Below, piece by piece: positions 1 to 7,645 of a stretch of 64,000 nucleotides of DNA; the first letter of the stretch is position 1, and each line of letters begins with the position of its first letter. Source of the stretch: Dethiobacter sp. (lineage in GTDB: Bacteria; Bacillota; Dethiobacteria; DTU022; UBA8154); contig DYEO01000008.1 of the NCBI GenBank assembly GCA_020725665.1, forward strand, positions 1 through 64,000, in the 5' to 3' direction. The notes beneath the pieces are model-generated. The model was given only the letters and a program-made list of their open reading frames with translations. It was not told where the DNA came from and did not search any database. Position numbers and translations under genes: made by a program.

Positions 1-50
1 ATATTTTTAGTGCTACTCAAATTAACGCCGGGTATATTAATATCGCATAT

Positions 51-90
51 GGCCTGCCACGTATATAAGAGCGTGGAATGGCATTTTTTA
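51..90 (+). terminator. Probable rho-independent terminator of an upstream gene
   Basis: A stem (CCACG 57-61 with CGTGG 72-76, extended by GCC/GGC) is followed by a run of six T at 84-89 on the + strand. It would end a rightward gene lying before the window. The rest of bases 1-125 shows no gene. Confidence 0.5.
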
Positions 91-125
91 AAACTCTCAC
101 ATAAGGGTTCTGGAAGATAATGGGT

Positions 126-1322
126 TCATGCTTTTGCCGTGTCCAGGAAGGAGGGAATGTGTGTTATATCCAGCAGGACGGCAGTTGCCCCCTGCCCTGT
201 GAAGAGACTGCGTCCGGCTGCTCCCTCGTGTCCTGTAAGTACGGCAATAAAGGATATACCGGCAGCCCGGGCGGCGAGCAGGTCCGCCGGGGCGTCTCCC
301 ACCAGGTAGCAATTTCCAGCCGGGGGTGAGGGGAAGGGGGGGCAAAAGAGCGCCTCCTGCGGGTATCCATTTCCCCAGTAGGCCCTGAGCAGGGAAAAGG
401 GGTGAGGTTTCCCCAGGGAAATCTGTTCACCCTTTGCCTCCATAGCCTGTTGCGCCTGCTCCACCCCATCGAAAGTAATCACTGAACCTTTATCAAAGTA
501 TGGCCATAAACCCATCTGTTCGAGGGGAGGAAGAAGTTCATTGCGGGGCCGGCCGGTGGCAATGCCGAGGACCCAACCCCGTTGGCGCAGTTCTCTCAGG
601 GTTTTTTTCACCCGTTCAACGGGCAACAGCGGTTGTTCATCGGTAATGAAACCCCGCTTGCCGGAAATTTCCGGAGGCTGCCCGTAAAGGGCCTCGTAAC
701 CGTTTTCACCCAGGTACCACTCCTGGAATATGCGGCGCACCCCCTCCCAGAGGGGCGAGGCCGGGCAGAAATTGTGTTCCGGGAAGGCGGCGGCAAGATA
801 TTTCTCCGGGAGCAGGGCGTGCAGCCTTGCCCCCAGTTCCGCACCCCTGGCCTCACCGGCCCAGCCGTTTAATATGGCATTGAAATCGGGTTGCCAGGGA
901 GCATGCGACCGGGAAGCAAGAAGAGCCCCTAGCCGGGGAAGCTGCTCCACACCGAAGCTATCCCCAAATAAATGCCCCTCCTTTTCCGGCAGCGGCAGTA
1001 TGGACGAACACCGGTCCAGGAGCATAACCAGCTGAAAGGCAAAGTTATAAAAAGCCAGGTCCCAGTTGGAGTTGACGGCGCGGCGCTTGAAAAAAGTAAT
1101 TACCCGGTCATCCTGGAAAATGACGCGCCGTATGGCCGCAACCCGGGAAGAGTCCGGTGCGGGCTCAAAAGGAGGCAGTTCCGGGGGTGTTGGCAGGCCC
1201 AGGCCGCGCCGACTAAAAAGCAGCTCCCAGACAACCAGGGCCGCCGTGTTCCAGTAACATTCCTCGCTTGTGATCACACCATCCATATCAAAAATTATTT
1301 TACGGGGATACTCGGTCTGCAT
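126..1322 (-). CDS. HAD superfamily phosphatase with large cap insertion
   Basis: About 398 residues. All four HAD motifs are visible: FDMDGVIT near the N-terminus (nucleophile Asp), IATGR (motif II), the Lys of LGKPHPF (motif III) and VGDAPAD (motif IV). About 200 residues separate motif I from the next motif region, so the cap is much larger than in ordinary phosphoglycolate phosphatase-like proteins. The ATG at 1322 is preferred; a TTG at 1331 lies only 3 bases from the AGGGAG ribosome site. The gene is last in a leftward series with HisB-like and HisD-like genes, so it may dephosphorylate the intermediate they handle, much as a histidinol-phosphatase acts between HisB and HisD. That role is inference; substrate specificity cannot be read from the sequence. 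Confidence 0.85.
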   Translation of the reverse strand: MQTEYPRKIIFDMDGVITSEECYWNTAALVVWELLFSRRGLGLPTPPELPPFEPAPDSSRVAAIRRVIFQDDRVITFFKRRAVNSNWDLAFYNFAFQLVMLLDRCSSILPLPEKEGHLFGDSFGVEQLPRLGALLASRSHAPWQPDFNAILNGWAGEARGAELGARLHALLPEKYLAAAFPEHNFCPASPLWEGVRRIFQEWYLGENGYEALYGQPPEISGKRGFITDEQPLLPVERVKKTLRELRQRGWVLGIATGRPRNELLPPLEQMGLWPYFDKGSVITFDGVEQAQQAMEAKGEQISLGKPHPFSLLRAYWGNGYPQEALFCPPFPSPPAGNCYLVGDAPADLLAARAAGISFIAVLTGHEGAAGRSLFTGQGATAVLLDITHIPSFLDTAKA

Positions 1323-1331
1323 AAAGAACAA

Positions 1332-1569
1332 TATCTCCCTGAAATATTAAATTTGACTATTCATTGTCATCTCACGCTAAAACCACCAATATTGGCATTG
1401 CTTCCATGCTGAAAAATTACCATCTTGTAAGTTCAATTTGGCCCTTCTGCCTGGTTAAACAAAGTTTCATGGGCGTCTACTCCGCAAATAGACATAAATT
1501 TAATCAGGCTTCACGGGGTGGGGGATGGACCTTCACTGCTATCTTGGTGAGGTCTGCCACTTTGCTCTT
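1332..1569. other. Intergenic stretch between HAD and HisB-like genes
   Basis: About 240 bases separate the HisB-like gene from the HAD gene, so they may not be tightly co-transcribed. No convincing promoter, RNA or reading frame was found here. The right edge enters a degenerate copy of the GC-rich hairpin repeat. Confidence 0.4.
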
Positions 1570-1640
1570 TTACTCTGGCGGGTCTGTCTCCCGCTGAACG
1601 CCCCAGCCTTTGGCTGGGCATACGTCAACTGTCAACTGTA
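1570..1640. repeat. Degenerate GC hairpin plus GTCAACT heptad array inside the HisB-like 3' end
   Basis: The segment GGCGGGTCTGTCTCCCGC (about 1578-1595) resembles the GGCGGGTCTCCGTGCCCGC repeats found elsewhere in the window. GTCAACT is repeated at 1624-1640 with period 7. The same pairing of GTCAA heptads with the hairpin recurs near 16803 and 60270. Confidence 0.55.
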
Positions 1641-2241
1641 CCGGCCCGGCCACCCCCGCCGTCATGCCGCGGCGCTGCTCCTGCGGCTCCAGGGCGTAGC
1701 GGAGGGCCTCGCCAAAGGCGCGGAAGAGTGCTTCCCAGATGTGGTGGCCATTGCATCCCTTGAGCAAATCAAGGTGCAGCGTGCAGGATGCTCCCTGCAC
1801 AAAGCCTTCAAAAAAGGTCTGCAGATCCTCACTGTTCGTATTTTCCGTCTGCAGGGGAATTGCCAGACCTGCAGCGGAGAAATGGAAGGAGGCTCTTCCT
1901 TCAAAGCTGAGCACCGCCCTTGCCAGGGCTTCATCGATGGTGGCAAAAGCAAAACCGTAGCCCCGCAGGCCCGCCTCCCGCCTTGCCTCCACGCCGGCAC
2001 GTAAGGCCTGGCCCAGGGTAATGCCCACATCTTCACAGATTACGTGGTAAAGGAGAAAGTCCTTTAGGGCCACGCTCACCTCCAGGTTAAATTCCCCGCG
2101 CCAAAGCAGTTGCTCGAGCATGTGGTTGAAAAAGGGCATGGTGGTCTGCAGACCTTTTTTTACTTCCTCCCGGCGGGGGCCAAAATCCAGTTTTACAATG
2201 ATTACCGATTCCGCCGTTTTCCTGGTGGCTGTAAATGACAT
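1570..2241 (-). CDS. HisB-like (imidazoleglycerol-phosphate dehydratase fold) protein with degraded metal site
   Basis: The 223-residue protein aligns over its length with HisB, which dehydrates imidazole glycerol phosphate using a two-Mn centre. The second HisB signature is kept (CNGHHIWEA), as are FFNHM and IDEALAR. The first signature, normally D-D-H-H-T-x-E-D, reads L-Y-H-V-I-C-E-D, so one paired His and the preceding Asp are lost; the Asp of FFDHM is Asn. The usual PSTKG-type end is absent and the last ~25 residues are encoded by repeat DNA. No other early his gene is present. The ribosome site GGAGGAGG before 2241 supports the start. It is either a paralogue with another substrate or a decaying enzyme; the undamaged frame favours the former. 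Confidence 0.8.
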   Translation of the reverse strand: MSFTATRKTAESVIIVKLDFGPRREEVKKGLQTTMPFFNHMLEQLLWRGEFNLEVSVALKDFLLYHVICEDVGITLGQALRAGVEARREAGLRGYGFAFATIDEALARAVLSFEGRASFHFSAAGLAIPLQTENTNSEDLQTFFEGFVQGASCTLHLDLLKGCNGHHIWEALFRAFGEALRYALEPQEQRRGMTAGVAGPVQLTVDVCPAKGWGVQRETDPPE

Positions 2242-2270
2242 GTTTGCACCTCCTCCGTATATCCGTTACT

Positions 2271-2296
2271 ATTCAGATATTCAGTATTCAGAATAC
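2271..2296. repeat. ATTCAG tandem array, period 7-8
   Basis: Three near-copies of ATTCAG(T/A) lie between the HisB-like start and the four-helix-bundle remnant. Confidence 0.5.
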
Positions 2297-2306
2297 CCCG
2301 AGAATG

Positions 2307-2426
2307 TTATAAATCGTATATCTCATTCTTCGGAAACGCCCTGGAAAGACGATAAACCGCAAGCACGAACAAGTACGCCTTATGCCATACCAGCAAGTCT
2401 TCAAATGTTTTCACCGGTTCTCTCAT
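2307..2426 (-). pseudogene. Truncated four-helix-bundle (S23/IVP-type) protein gene, copy 1
   Basis: Read leftward from ATG 2426, the frame gives 39 codons with the order VKTFEDLLVW, KAY, VLAVYRLS and FPKNEIY, then stops at TAA. This is the N-terminal helix pattern of the four-helix-bundle proteins first found as 23S rRNA intervening-sequence ORFs (full length about 120 residues); the remaining two-thirds is missing. A related copy lies at 53819-53929 and a deleted one near 62463. It lies directly behind a period-7 array of TCAGGAG type. Family assignment is by remembered consensus, not by search. Confidence 0.65.
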
Positions 2427-2433
2427 TCTCTTG

Positions 2434-2507
2434 TCTCCTGACTCCTGGGTAGTAGTTACAAAAGACCTTTGACTTTTGACTTTTGACTTTCGACATTTGA
2501 CTTCGAC
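2434..2507. repeat. Period-7 arrays (CTCCTGA and GACTTTT types)
   Basis: CTCCTGACTCCTG at 2436-2448 and about six units of GACTTTT with small changes at 2464-2507 lie immediately downstream of the HisD-like stop codon. Confidence 0.8.
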
Positions 2508-3818
2508 TTATACAACGTCGTCATGCGTGACAGGCCTCAGCCGCACCGCCATGGCATGGGCGGCAAATCCCTCTGTCTCCGCAAAATGGGCCGCCGCTTC
2601 CCGTACCCGGGCCAGTCCTCCGGGTGAGGCCGAGCCAAAGGAAGAGCGTTTGAGAAAATCGTGGACGGAGATTCCCGAGTATGACCTGGCAAAACTACCC
2701 GTCGGCAGAATAGCGTTGGGGCCCATGAGGAAATTGGCCAGGGTAATGGGTGTATGGGGGCCAAGCAGGATCTCCCCGGCGTTGTCAATACGCGGCAGCA
2801 GGGAAAAGGGATCGGCCGTAATTACCTCCAGGTGTTCCGGGGCATATTCATTAACAAAGGAGAGGGACTCCTCCAGGCTGCGCGTCAATACAATCCCCCC
2901 GTTTTTTTGGAATACAGTGGCGGCATAACTCCTTTTCTCCGGGGGGAGTTGTTCTAAAAGCTCCGCAACGAGGGGCGGAACCGCCTCGGCCAGCGCCGGC
3001 ACATGGGTGACAAGGAGCGAGGCTGAATCGGGACCGTGTTCCGCCTCGATCAGCAAGTCCAGGGCTACAATGCGGGGATCGGCCGAGGCATCGGCCAGGA
3101 TAATTGCCTCACTGGGGCCGGCGGGCAGGCCAACATCCATAACGCCGTATAGAAAGCGCTTGGCTGCATTGACATAAGCGTTGCCGGGCCCCACGACCTT
3201 GCGGCAGGGGGGAATTGTCTCCGTGCCGTACGCCACAGCGGCAATAGCCTGCATACCTCCTACACGATAGACCTCTTTTATACCGGCGATATAGGCTGCA
3301 GCCAGGGTTGCCGCCTCCTTCTCCCGCTCCGCGGCAGGCGGCGTGGTAACAACCACGCGGGGAACACCGGCCACAACCGCCGGGATGCCCAGCATCAACA
3401 TCACTGAGGGAAAACTGCCCTTGCCCCGGGGGACATAGAGGCAGACATCGCCCAGGGGGCTGACCTTTTCCCCGGCCAGCACGCCCTGCTCCATCTCTTT
3501 CATCCAGATGGGCGGCGGGAGTTGTTCGCGGTGAAATTTTTCGATGTTGGCTGCGGCGTACTGGAGCGTTTCCCGCGTCTTATCGTCCAACCCGGTAAAA
3601 GCCCGGACCAGTTCCTCTTCTGTTACTTTCAGCTCAGCGCGCGTCAGGTTAACGCCGTCGAAGGTGCGCGTATAGTAAAGCAACGCCTCGTCACCCTGCT
3701 CCTGCACGTGACGGCAAACCCGGCCGGCCAGTTCCAGGTGGCTGTTGATATCCGCTTCCGCCCGCTGCAGCAACTTGCGATATTTTTCTTCCTCTAGGGG
3801 AAGGCGATATATATTCAT
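2508..3818 (-). CDS. Histidinol dehydrogenase-family protein with altered active site
   Basis: The 436-residue protein matches HisD throughout, including GPGNAYVNAAKR, GLPAGPSEA, EAEHGPDS, the catalytic pair in YAPEHLE, and FAAHAMAVRLR carrying the last Zn-ligand His. Compared with E. coli HisD, Zn ligand Gln259 reads Glu (EAEH), ligand Asp360 reads Asn, and His367, which contacts the substrate imidazole, reads Ala (GPNAILPTG). The general catalytic Glu-His is kept. An NAD-linked oxidation of some alcohol or amino alcohol other than histidinol is therefore likely; the family also contains HpsN, a sulfopropanediol dehydrogenase. It starts 17 bases after the preceding gene with a good GGAGG. 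True histidine biosynthesis cannot be fully excluded. Confidence 0.85.
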   Translation of the reverse strand: MNIYRLPLEEEKYRKLLQRAEADINSHLELAGRVCRHVQEQGDEALLYYTRTFDGVNLTRAELKVTEEELVRAFTGLDDKTRETLQYAAANIEKFHREQLPPPIWMKEMEQGVLAGEKVSPLGDVCLYVPRGKGSFPSVMLMLGIPAVVAGVPRVVVTTPPAAEREKEAATLAAAYIAGIKEVYRVGGMQAIAAVAYGTETIPPCRKVVGPGNAYVNAAKRFLYGVMDVGLPAGPSEAIILADASADPRIVALDLLIEAEHGPDSASLLVTHVPALAEAVPPLVAELLEQLPPEKRSYAATVFQKNGGIVLTRSLEESLSFVNEYAPEHLEVITADPFSLLPRIDNAGEILLGPHTPITLANFLMGPNAILPTGSFARSYSGISVHDFLKRSSFGSASPGGLARVREAAAHFAETEGFAAHAMAVRLRPVTHDDVV

Positions 3819-3835
3819 GGCTTACCTCCCATTTA

Positions 3836-4948
3836 TTAATAAGTGGGGCCGATCTCGTCTACCAGGGCCCACAGTCCACCCAGTACCAGGGAATGGCCCC
3901 CGCAGATAACAGGGATGGAACATTCCGCAGCGGCCCGCGTAAATTCCCGCAGCAGGGGATGACGCAGTTCCTGCCACAACCCCAGGTCTGCACGAAAACG
4001 CTCTTCCGTATCGGGGTTTATCTTAAGGTGAACCATGAGGACCCGCGTATCCATAAAGGCGCATTGGGCCACCTTCTCGCAATATTGGAAGAAACGGCGT
4101 GGACCCACTTCCTCCAGAAAATAGCCCATCAGGGAGACAGCCAGTCCGCTTTCCTCCCGGCCCAAGGCTTTCATGCCACGCTCCTCCGAAAAAATGCGCA
4201 GCCGCAATTTAAGGTTCTTGTTAATATGGGCAATCAGGGGTGCACCAACCCGGCCCAGCAAAATGGCTTCCTCGTAGTCTCCGCCAAGGACGGCCTTGGC
4301 CCGCTCCAGGGTGGTAAGATCCAGGGGCAAATCCCGAAGAGATCGCCTGGCCCGGGGACCCACAAGAGGGCTGCCGGCAAGGATGAGCAAATCCGCCGGT
4401 GTATCCAGGTCAAAAAGCAGGCCGGTGGTGTTGGGAAACAGGAGCATCTCAACGCCGCTACCGTCCCGCAGTGCCACCGCCAGGATGTTGTCCACAGGTG
4501 GCGGCGCAATGGCGTTGAGCAAGTTCCCCGGTTTAAAGGCGATAATATCGGCAGACTGAGCGTTGTTGGCATAGATAACAGCAGATGAGGATAAAAGACT
4601 CCGGCATATTCCTGCCAGTTCTGCCTCTGTCACCAGGGGAATGCTGGCGCCCCCCATGTAAAGGACGTTTTCCAGTTTCTCCTCGTTAATAATGACCTGG
4701 AGTATCCGTCCAAAATGAAACTGCTGAGGTTTCAGGTTGTTTTCCCGGACAACAACACCCATGCGCGCAGCCTCCCGGGCCAGTTCAGCATAATTTGTCA
4801 AGAGGTAAACAGACCCGATTTCCTGCACCTGCTGCATTTTGGCAATATTGTCCAGCAGGACGGCGTGGCGCACGCCGGTGAACATCTTTTCCACAGCTCC
4901 GACAGGATGTCCTCCTTCGAAGATGACCACGCTTACTGCTTCTTTCAT
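3836..4948 (-). CDS. Conserved protein, possible GT-A/MobA-like nucleotidyltransferase
   Basis: About 370 residues, function not recognised. The N-terminal 130 residues alternate hydrophobic strands and helices (VVIFEGG, SVYLLTN, NVLYMGGASIPLVT), which recalls MobA/CofC-type nucleotidyltransferases, but the usual LAGGxSxRMG loop is not present. A C-terminal region has VMVHLKIN and VICGGHSLVLGG. There is no signal peptide or membrane segment. The gene starts 9 bases after the hibernation factor gene and ends 17 bases before the HisD-like gene, so the three are probably co-transcribed. It may activate or transfer the compound handled by the HisB/HisD-like enzymes; this is inference from context. 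Confidence 0.6.
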   Translation of the reverse strand: MKEAVSVVIFEGGHPVGAVEKMFTGVRHAVLLDNIAKMQQVQEIGSVYLLTNYAELAREAARMGVVVRENNLKPQQFHFGRILQVIINEEKLENVLYMGGASIPLVTEAELAGICRSLLSSSAVIYANNAQSADIIAFKPGNLLNAIAPPPVDNILAVALRDGSGVEMLLFPNTTGLLFDLDTPADLLILAGSPLVGPRARRSLRDLPLDLTTLERAKAVLGGDYEEAILLGRVGAPLIAHINKNLKLRLRIFSEERGMKALGREESGLAVSLMGYFLEEVGPRRFFQYCEKVAQCAFMDTRVLMVHLKINPDTEERFRADLGLWQELRHPLLREFTRAAAECSIPVICGGHSLVLGGLWALVDEIGPTY

Positions 4949-4957
4949 AAGCCTGTC

Positions 4958-5482
4958 TTATGCCTCCGGTTCAATGAGGCCGTAATTTCCGTCTTTGCGC
5001 CGGTATACCACGTTAATCTCTCCCGTTTCGCCGGCGAAAACGTAGAAATCATGGCCCAGCAGATCCATCTGCAGGATGGCCTCCTCCACGGGCATTGGCT
5101 TCATGACAAAGCGTTTCGTGCGCACCACCCGGGGTTCTGCTGCCTCCTCTTCCTTGCGCGGACCGGTAAACTGCTCCTTCAGCCCCTTTTGCCTTAGTTT
5201 CCGGTTTATTTTCGTCTTGTACTTGTGCAGCTGCCGCTCTATCTTATCAACTACCAGGTCGATAGAGGCGTACATATCCTCCGTGGCTTCCTCCCCGCGC
5301 AGCAGCAAGCCGTTAATAGAGATGGTTACATCGACGCTATGGCTCTCCCGCACCACGTTAAGGGTAACCTGTGCCTCCAACTCCCCATTAAAGTACTTAT
5401 CAAGCTTGCTCAGCTTCTTTTCCAGGTACTCCTGCAGGGCCGGAGTAACCTCGATGTTTTTACCACGCGCATTTATTTTCAT
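4958..5482 (-). CDS. hpf: Ribosome hibernation promoting factor, long form
   Basis: A 174-residue long-form HPF/RaiA that dimerises 70S ribosomes in stationary phase. The N-terminal domain begins MKINARGKNIEVTPALQEYL and carries the basic helix KIERQLHKYKTKINRKLR; the C-terminal dimerisation domain contains the characteristic MPVEEAILQMDLLGHDFYVF and ends in YGLIEPE. A longer frame to 5518 exists, but its extra 12 residues are read from a repeat, and ATG 5482 has GGGGG seven bases upstream, so 5482 is chosen. It is the first gene of the leftward run toward the HisD-like gene. In Bacillus hpf usually precedes secA; here it does not. Confidence 0.95.
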   Translation of the reverse strand: MKINARGKNIEVTPALQEYLEKKLSKLDKYFNGELEAQVTLNVVRESHSVDVTISINGLLLRGEEATEDMYASIDLVVDKIERQLHKYKTKINRKLRQKGLKEQFTGPRKEEEAAEPRVVRTKRFVMKPMPVEEAILQMDLLGHDFYVFAGETGEINVVYRRKDGNYGLIEPEA

Positions 5483-5507
5483 AATAATACCCCCTTCAGC
5501 AACTATC

Positions 5508-5537
5508 CGGGCGGGCACGGAGACCCGCCCCTACTGC
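5508..5537. repeat. GC-rich hairpin element ending CCCCTAC
   Basis: GGGCGGG and CCCGCCC arms flank an 8-base loop and are followed by CCTAC. It sits just upstream of hpf. An almost identical copy is at 16819-16853. Confidence 0.75.
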
Positions 5538-5628
5538 TAAACATTAATATTCCCTTTTTGACGGAAAAATCCTGCACCGGAAGAAATTTAATAAGGGCGG
5601 GTCCTTTTTGCGTTAACGTTCCAAATAA

Positions 5629-5662
5629 GAAGAGGGGCAGGAGTTGCCCCTCTTCACTAATC
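5629..5662 (-). terminator. Terminator of the cold-shock gene
   Basis: An 11-bp stem, GAAGAGGGGCA (5629-5639) with TGCCCCTCTTC (5645-5655), is followed on the leftward strand by a T-rich stretch. It lies 54 bases after the csp stop codon. Confidence 0.8.
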
Positions 5663-5715
5663 TCGAGGTTGAATATAAATCAGTTAGCGGTTCCTGTTAT
5701 TTCCACCCTCACAGA

Positions 5716-5913
5716 TTATACCTTGGTTACGTTGGCGGCTTGCGGGCCCCTGCTTCCTTCCACGATGTCGAACTGCACTTCCTGACCTTCGGCCAGTGTT
5801 TTAAAACCTTCCTCGTTGATTGCGGAGTAATGAACGAAAACATCACCGCCGTCTTCTCTCTCGATAAAACCGTAACCTTTTTCCTTGCTGAACCACTTAA
5901 CCCGACCAAACAT
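5716..5913 (-). CDS. csp: Cold-shock protein, CspA family
   Basis: A 65-residue single cold-shock domain that binds single-stranded RNA and DNA and loosens RNA structure. Both RNA-binding motifs are present: KGYGFIE (RNP1) and DVFVHY (RNP2), with the usual C-terminal GPQAANV. ATG 5913 is preceded by a strong AGGAGG; the longer frame reaching 5973 has no support. It is transcribed alone from the promoter at 5964-5992 and ends at the hairpin at 5629-5655. Which of the Csp paralogues it is cannot be told. Confidence 0.97.
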   Translation of the reverse strand: MFGRVKWFSKEKGYGFIEREDGGDVFVHYSAINEEGFKTLAEGQEVQFDIVEGSRGPQAANVTKV

Positions 5914-5963
5914 TAAAATATACCTCCTAAAAATAAATCTGCAAGGTGGAACCTGCGGGCGTA

Positions 5964-5992
5964 ATTCTACCATATAAAATTTATACTGTCAA
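5964..5992 (-). promoter_or_regulatory. Sigma-A promoter of csp
   Basis: On the leftward strand TTGACA (5987-5992), a 17-base spacer and TAGAAT (5964-5969) precede csp. About 50 bases of 5' leader follow, long enough for the temperature-responsive leaders common in csp genes. Confidence 0.85.
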
Positions 5993-6020
5993 ATAAAAGA
6001 AAATATTGCAGGTAAAAATT

Positions 6021-7097
6021 TTACCGGGGGAAAATGTAGACTTTGACCTGCCTGCGTCCGAATGCCAGGGCATCTTCATGTTTGTCGAAGAGGAGGTCAA
6101 TGCGCAAGCCCTGGATCGCTCCACCCCGGTCCAGCGCATGGGCGAAACCGTAACCTTCCAGGTAGACAAGGGAATAAAGGGGAATCACCGCCGGATCCAC
6201 AGCGATGATGTGGGGGTTTTCCAGGCTTCCTTCACCGGCCACGGCTTTTGTTCCGGTAAAGGTGTAACCGTCGTTAAAAATGCCGGTACAGTAGGCATTA
6301 CCCCGTCTATCCAGGGGGCAACCCGATCCCGGGGTGCCGGGGCAATAAGCGGTGGCGCTGACATAGATGGCATGGGCAAATTCAAAGGTGCGCCCGCCGC
6401 GGGCATAAACCGTATTTTCCCCGTACTCCAGAATGCGGGGCACTGGCTCTTTGAGCACGGATTGGGAGAGAACGGTTCGCGATATTTCCCCGTCTTCACG
6501 CTCCACCACTGCGATCAACAGCTCCTTCTCCCCATCTTCCCCATCCTGTTTCACCTTGACAATGCCCCGATCCAGGGCCGTATTGCCAATACGGAGCGTG
6601 TTGTAGGGGATGGCTTCCCGCTGACGCACGTACTCCACGTTGCCCCGGGTCACTTCAACCCTGTCCCCGGGCTGGAGGGCGTATGTAAGCCCCGGTGTAA
6701 TGCGATCGCCTTCACCTATGTTAATGCCATTTTCCCGCAGAAATTCCATCACTTGCCGCGCGTGCGTCCAACACTCCTGTTCTTCCCCGTCAACGTAAAG
6801 GATAACAGGTATGGCCCTGCGGATCAGGACCACATCACCGTCTCTCAGCTCTTTTTCAGCAGGCGGCAAGAGGCGGTCCTGCGGCTTTAACTGGACCCCT
6901 GTCTCCAGGATAAATTCCTCCACGGTACGGCTGAAAGTAAAATATTTTTCTTGCTCTTCCCCTTCCATTTCCATCAGGAAAACGAATTTTCCACTAGAGA
7001 GAAGCACGGCACTGAGCAACAGGATGGATAAAAGCAGGAAAAGGACCATTTTCCCTTTGCTGCTGCCTATTGCCGCAAGCTTTTTAAACTCTTCCAT
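6021..7097 (-). CDS. yabE: YabE-like wall protein: G5 domain plus 3D (MltA-like barrel) domain
   Basis: About 358 residues. One membrane segment lies near residues 17-40 (MVLFLLLSILLLSAVLL). Two YabE-type (DUF348-like) repeats follow, then a G5 domain with PYNTLRIGNTALDRGIVKVKQDGEDG, then a C-terminal 3D domain with TAYCPG, GTKAVAGEG and the Asp triad in IAVDPAVIPLYS and LDRGGAIQGLRIDLLF. 3D domains cleave peptidoglycan in resuscitation and germination proteins. ATG 7097 is chosen for its GGAGG; a frame to 7127 exists. In Bacillus yabE lies downstream of metS and tatD, as here. Confidence 0.9.
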   Translation of the reverse strand: MEEFKKLAAIGSSKGKMVLFLLLSILLLSAVLLSSGKFVFLMEMEGEEQEKYFTFSRTVEEFILETGVQLKPQDRLLPPAEKELRDGDVVLIRRAIPVILYVDGEEQECWTHARQVMEFLRENGINIGEGDRITPGLTYALQPGDRVEVTRGNVEYVRQREAIPYNTLRIGNTALDRGIVKVKQDGEDGEKELLIAVVEREDGEISRTVLSQSVLKEPVPRILEYGENTVYARGGRTFEFAHAIYVSATAYCPGTPGSGCPLDRRGNAYCTGIFNDGYTFTGTKAVAGEGSLENPHIIAVDPAVIPLYSLVYLEGYGFAHALDRGGAIQGLRIDLLFDKHEDALAFGRRQVKVYIFPR

Positions 7098-7170
7098 TTC
7101 TAACTCCTCCGGGTGAAAAACATACAATCTTTATTATTTCCCGCCCGGAGTAGCTCTATACTAGAAGTGC

Positions 7171-7200
7171 GGAAGTCGGAGGTTGGAGATTGGAGCTTGG
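7171..7200. repeat. Period-7 array, GGAGNTT type
   Basis: GGAAGTC GGAGGTT GGAGATT GGAGCTT: four consecutive 7-base units. The same type recurs at 16714-16743. Confidence 0.85.
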
Positions 7201-7277
7201 AAAAAGATTATTATGACAGACGCCCATGTCACTGTTCCAGTGGCACCATCAGACATTGAAAATACAGCACGTAACCA

Positions 7278-7450
7278 GGGGTGCAGGGTTGCGCAAGAGC
7301 AGCCTTCAGGGTCGATCAAAAGGGCTTTGCCGGACCGGATAAACGACGGATGACTGTCTGAGCGCAGCAAGTTTCATCCGTCGCCGGGACGGCAAAGACC
7401 AACATCTGTTCAGATTGAGCCTGCGGCCGCGAAGGTGCACCCTGCACCCC
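7278..7450 (-). ncRNA. Structured element of unknown identity, possible 5' leader RNA of yabE
   Basis: Three nested perfect stems are visible: 12 bp (7278-7289 with 7439-7450), 8 bp (7325-7332 with 7390-7397) and 10 bp (7344-7353 with 7374-7383). Together they make a rod of about 173 bases ending 180 bases before the yabE start. Cell-wall genes of this type often carry a c-di-AMP (ydaO) riboswitch, but the ydaO core sequences I know are not present. It could instead be a palindromic mobile repeat. The strand is assumed from yabE. Confidence 0.45.
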
Positions 7451-7540
7451 GGTGAGCAATAAACAGAAGTTTATTTTCAGAGCAGACCCTCATGCCGCCT
7501 GCGGCGGCGCCAGCAGAAGGATGAAAATATCAGCATGTCT

Positions 7541-7573
7541 GCGGGCGAGGCATGCCTCGCCCCTACAGCAACA
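7541..7573. repeat. GC hairpin element, GGGCGAGGCATGCCTCGCCC type
   Basis: A perfect palindrome around GCATGC is followed by CTAC. The same element, differing by few bases, is at 16771-16800. Confidence 0.75.
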
Positions 7574-7645
7574 AATATTGTTAATAGCGTAGGGGTTAAT
7601 GGCATTTTCGGGATAGAAAAGGAGCGCAAAAATAGTTTGACTTTT

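Larger units (their letters stand above)
7130..7645. other. 500-base intergenic region with repeats and a long folded element
   Basis: There is no credible gene. It contains a period-7 array (7171-7200), a nested inverted-repeat structure (7278-7450) and a GC hairpin element (7541-7573). It separates the two G5-domain genes and is upstream of yabE. Confidence 0.7.

Noticed and set aside
2434..2507. CRISPR array
   Set aside because: Units are 7 bases long without spacers, so these are simple tandem repeats; no cas gene is present.
1570..3818. Canonical histidine biosynthesis genes hisB and hisD
   Set aside because: Fold-level similarity is certain, but ligand and substrate residues are changed and no other his gene is near, so plain hisB/hisD names would mislead.
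7278..7450. ydaO (c-di-AMP) riboswitch or 6S RNA
   Set aside because: The gene context fits ydaO, but the conserved core blocks known to me are absent; kept only as an unidentified structure.
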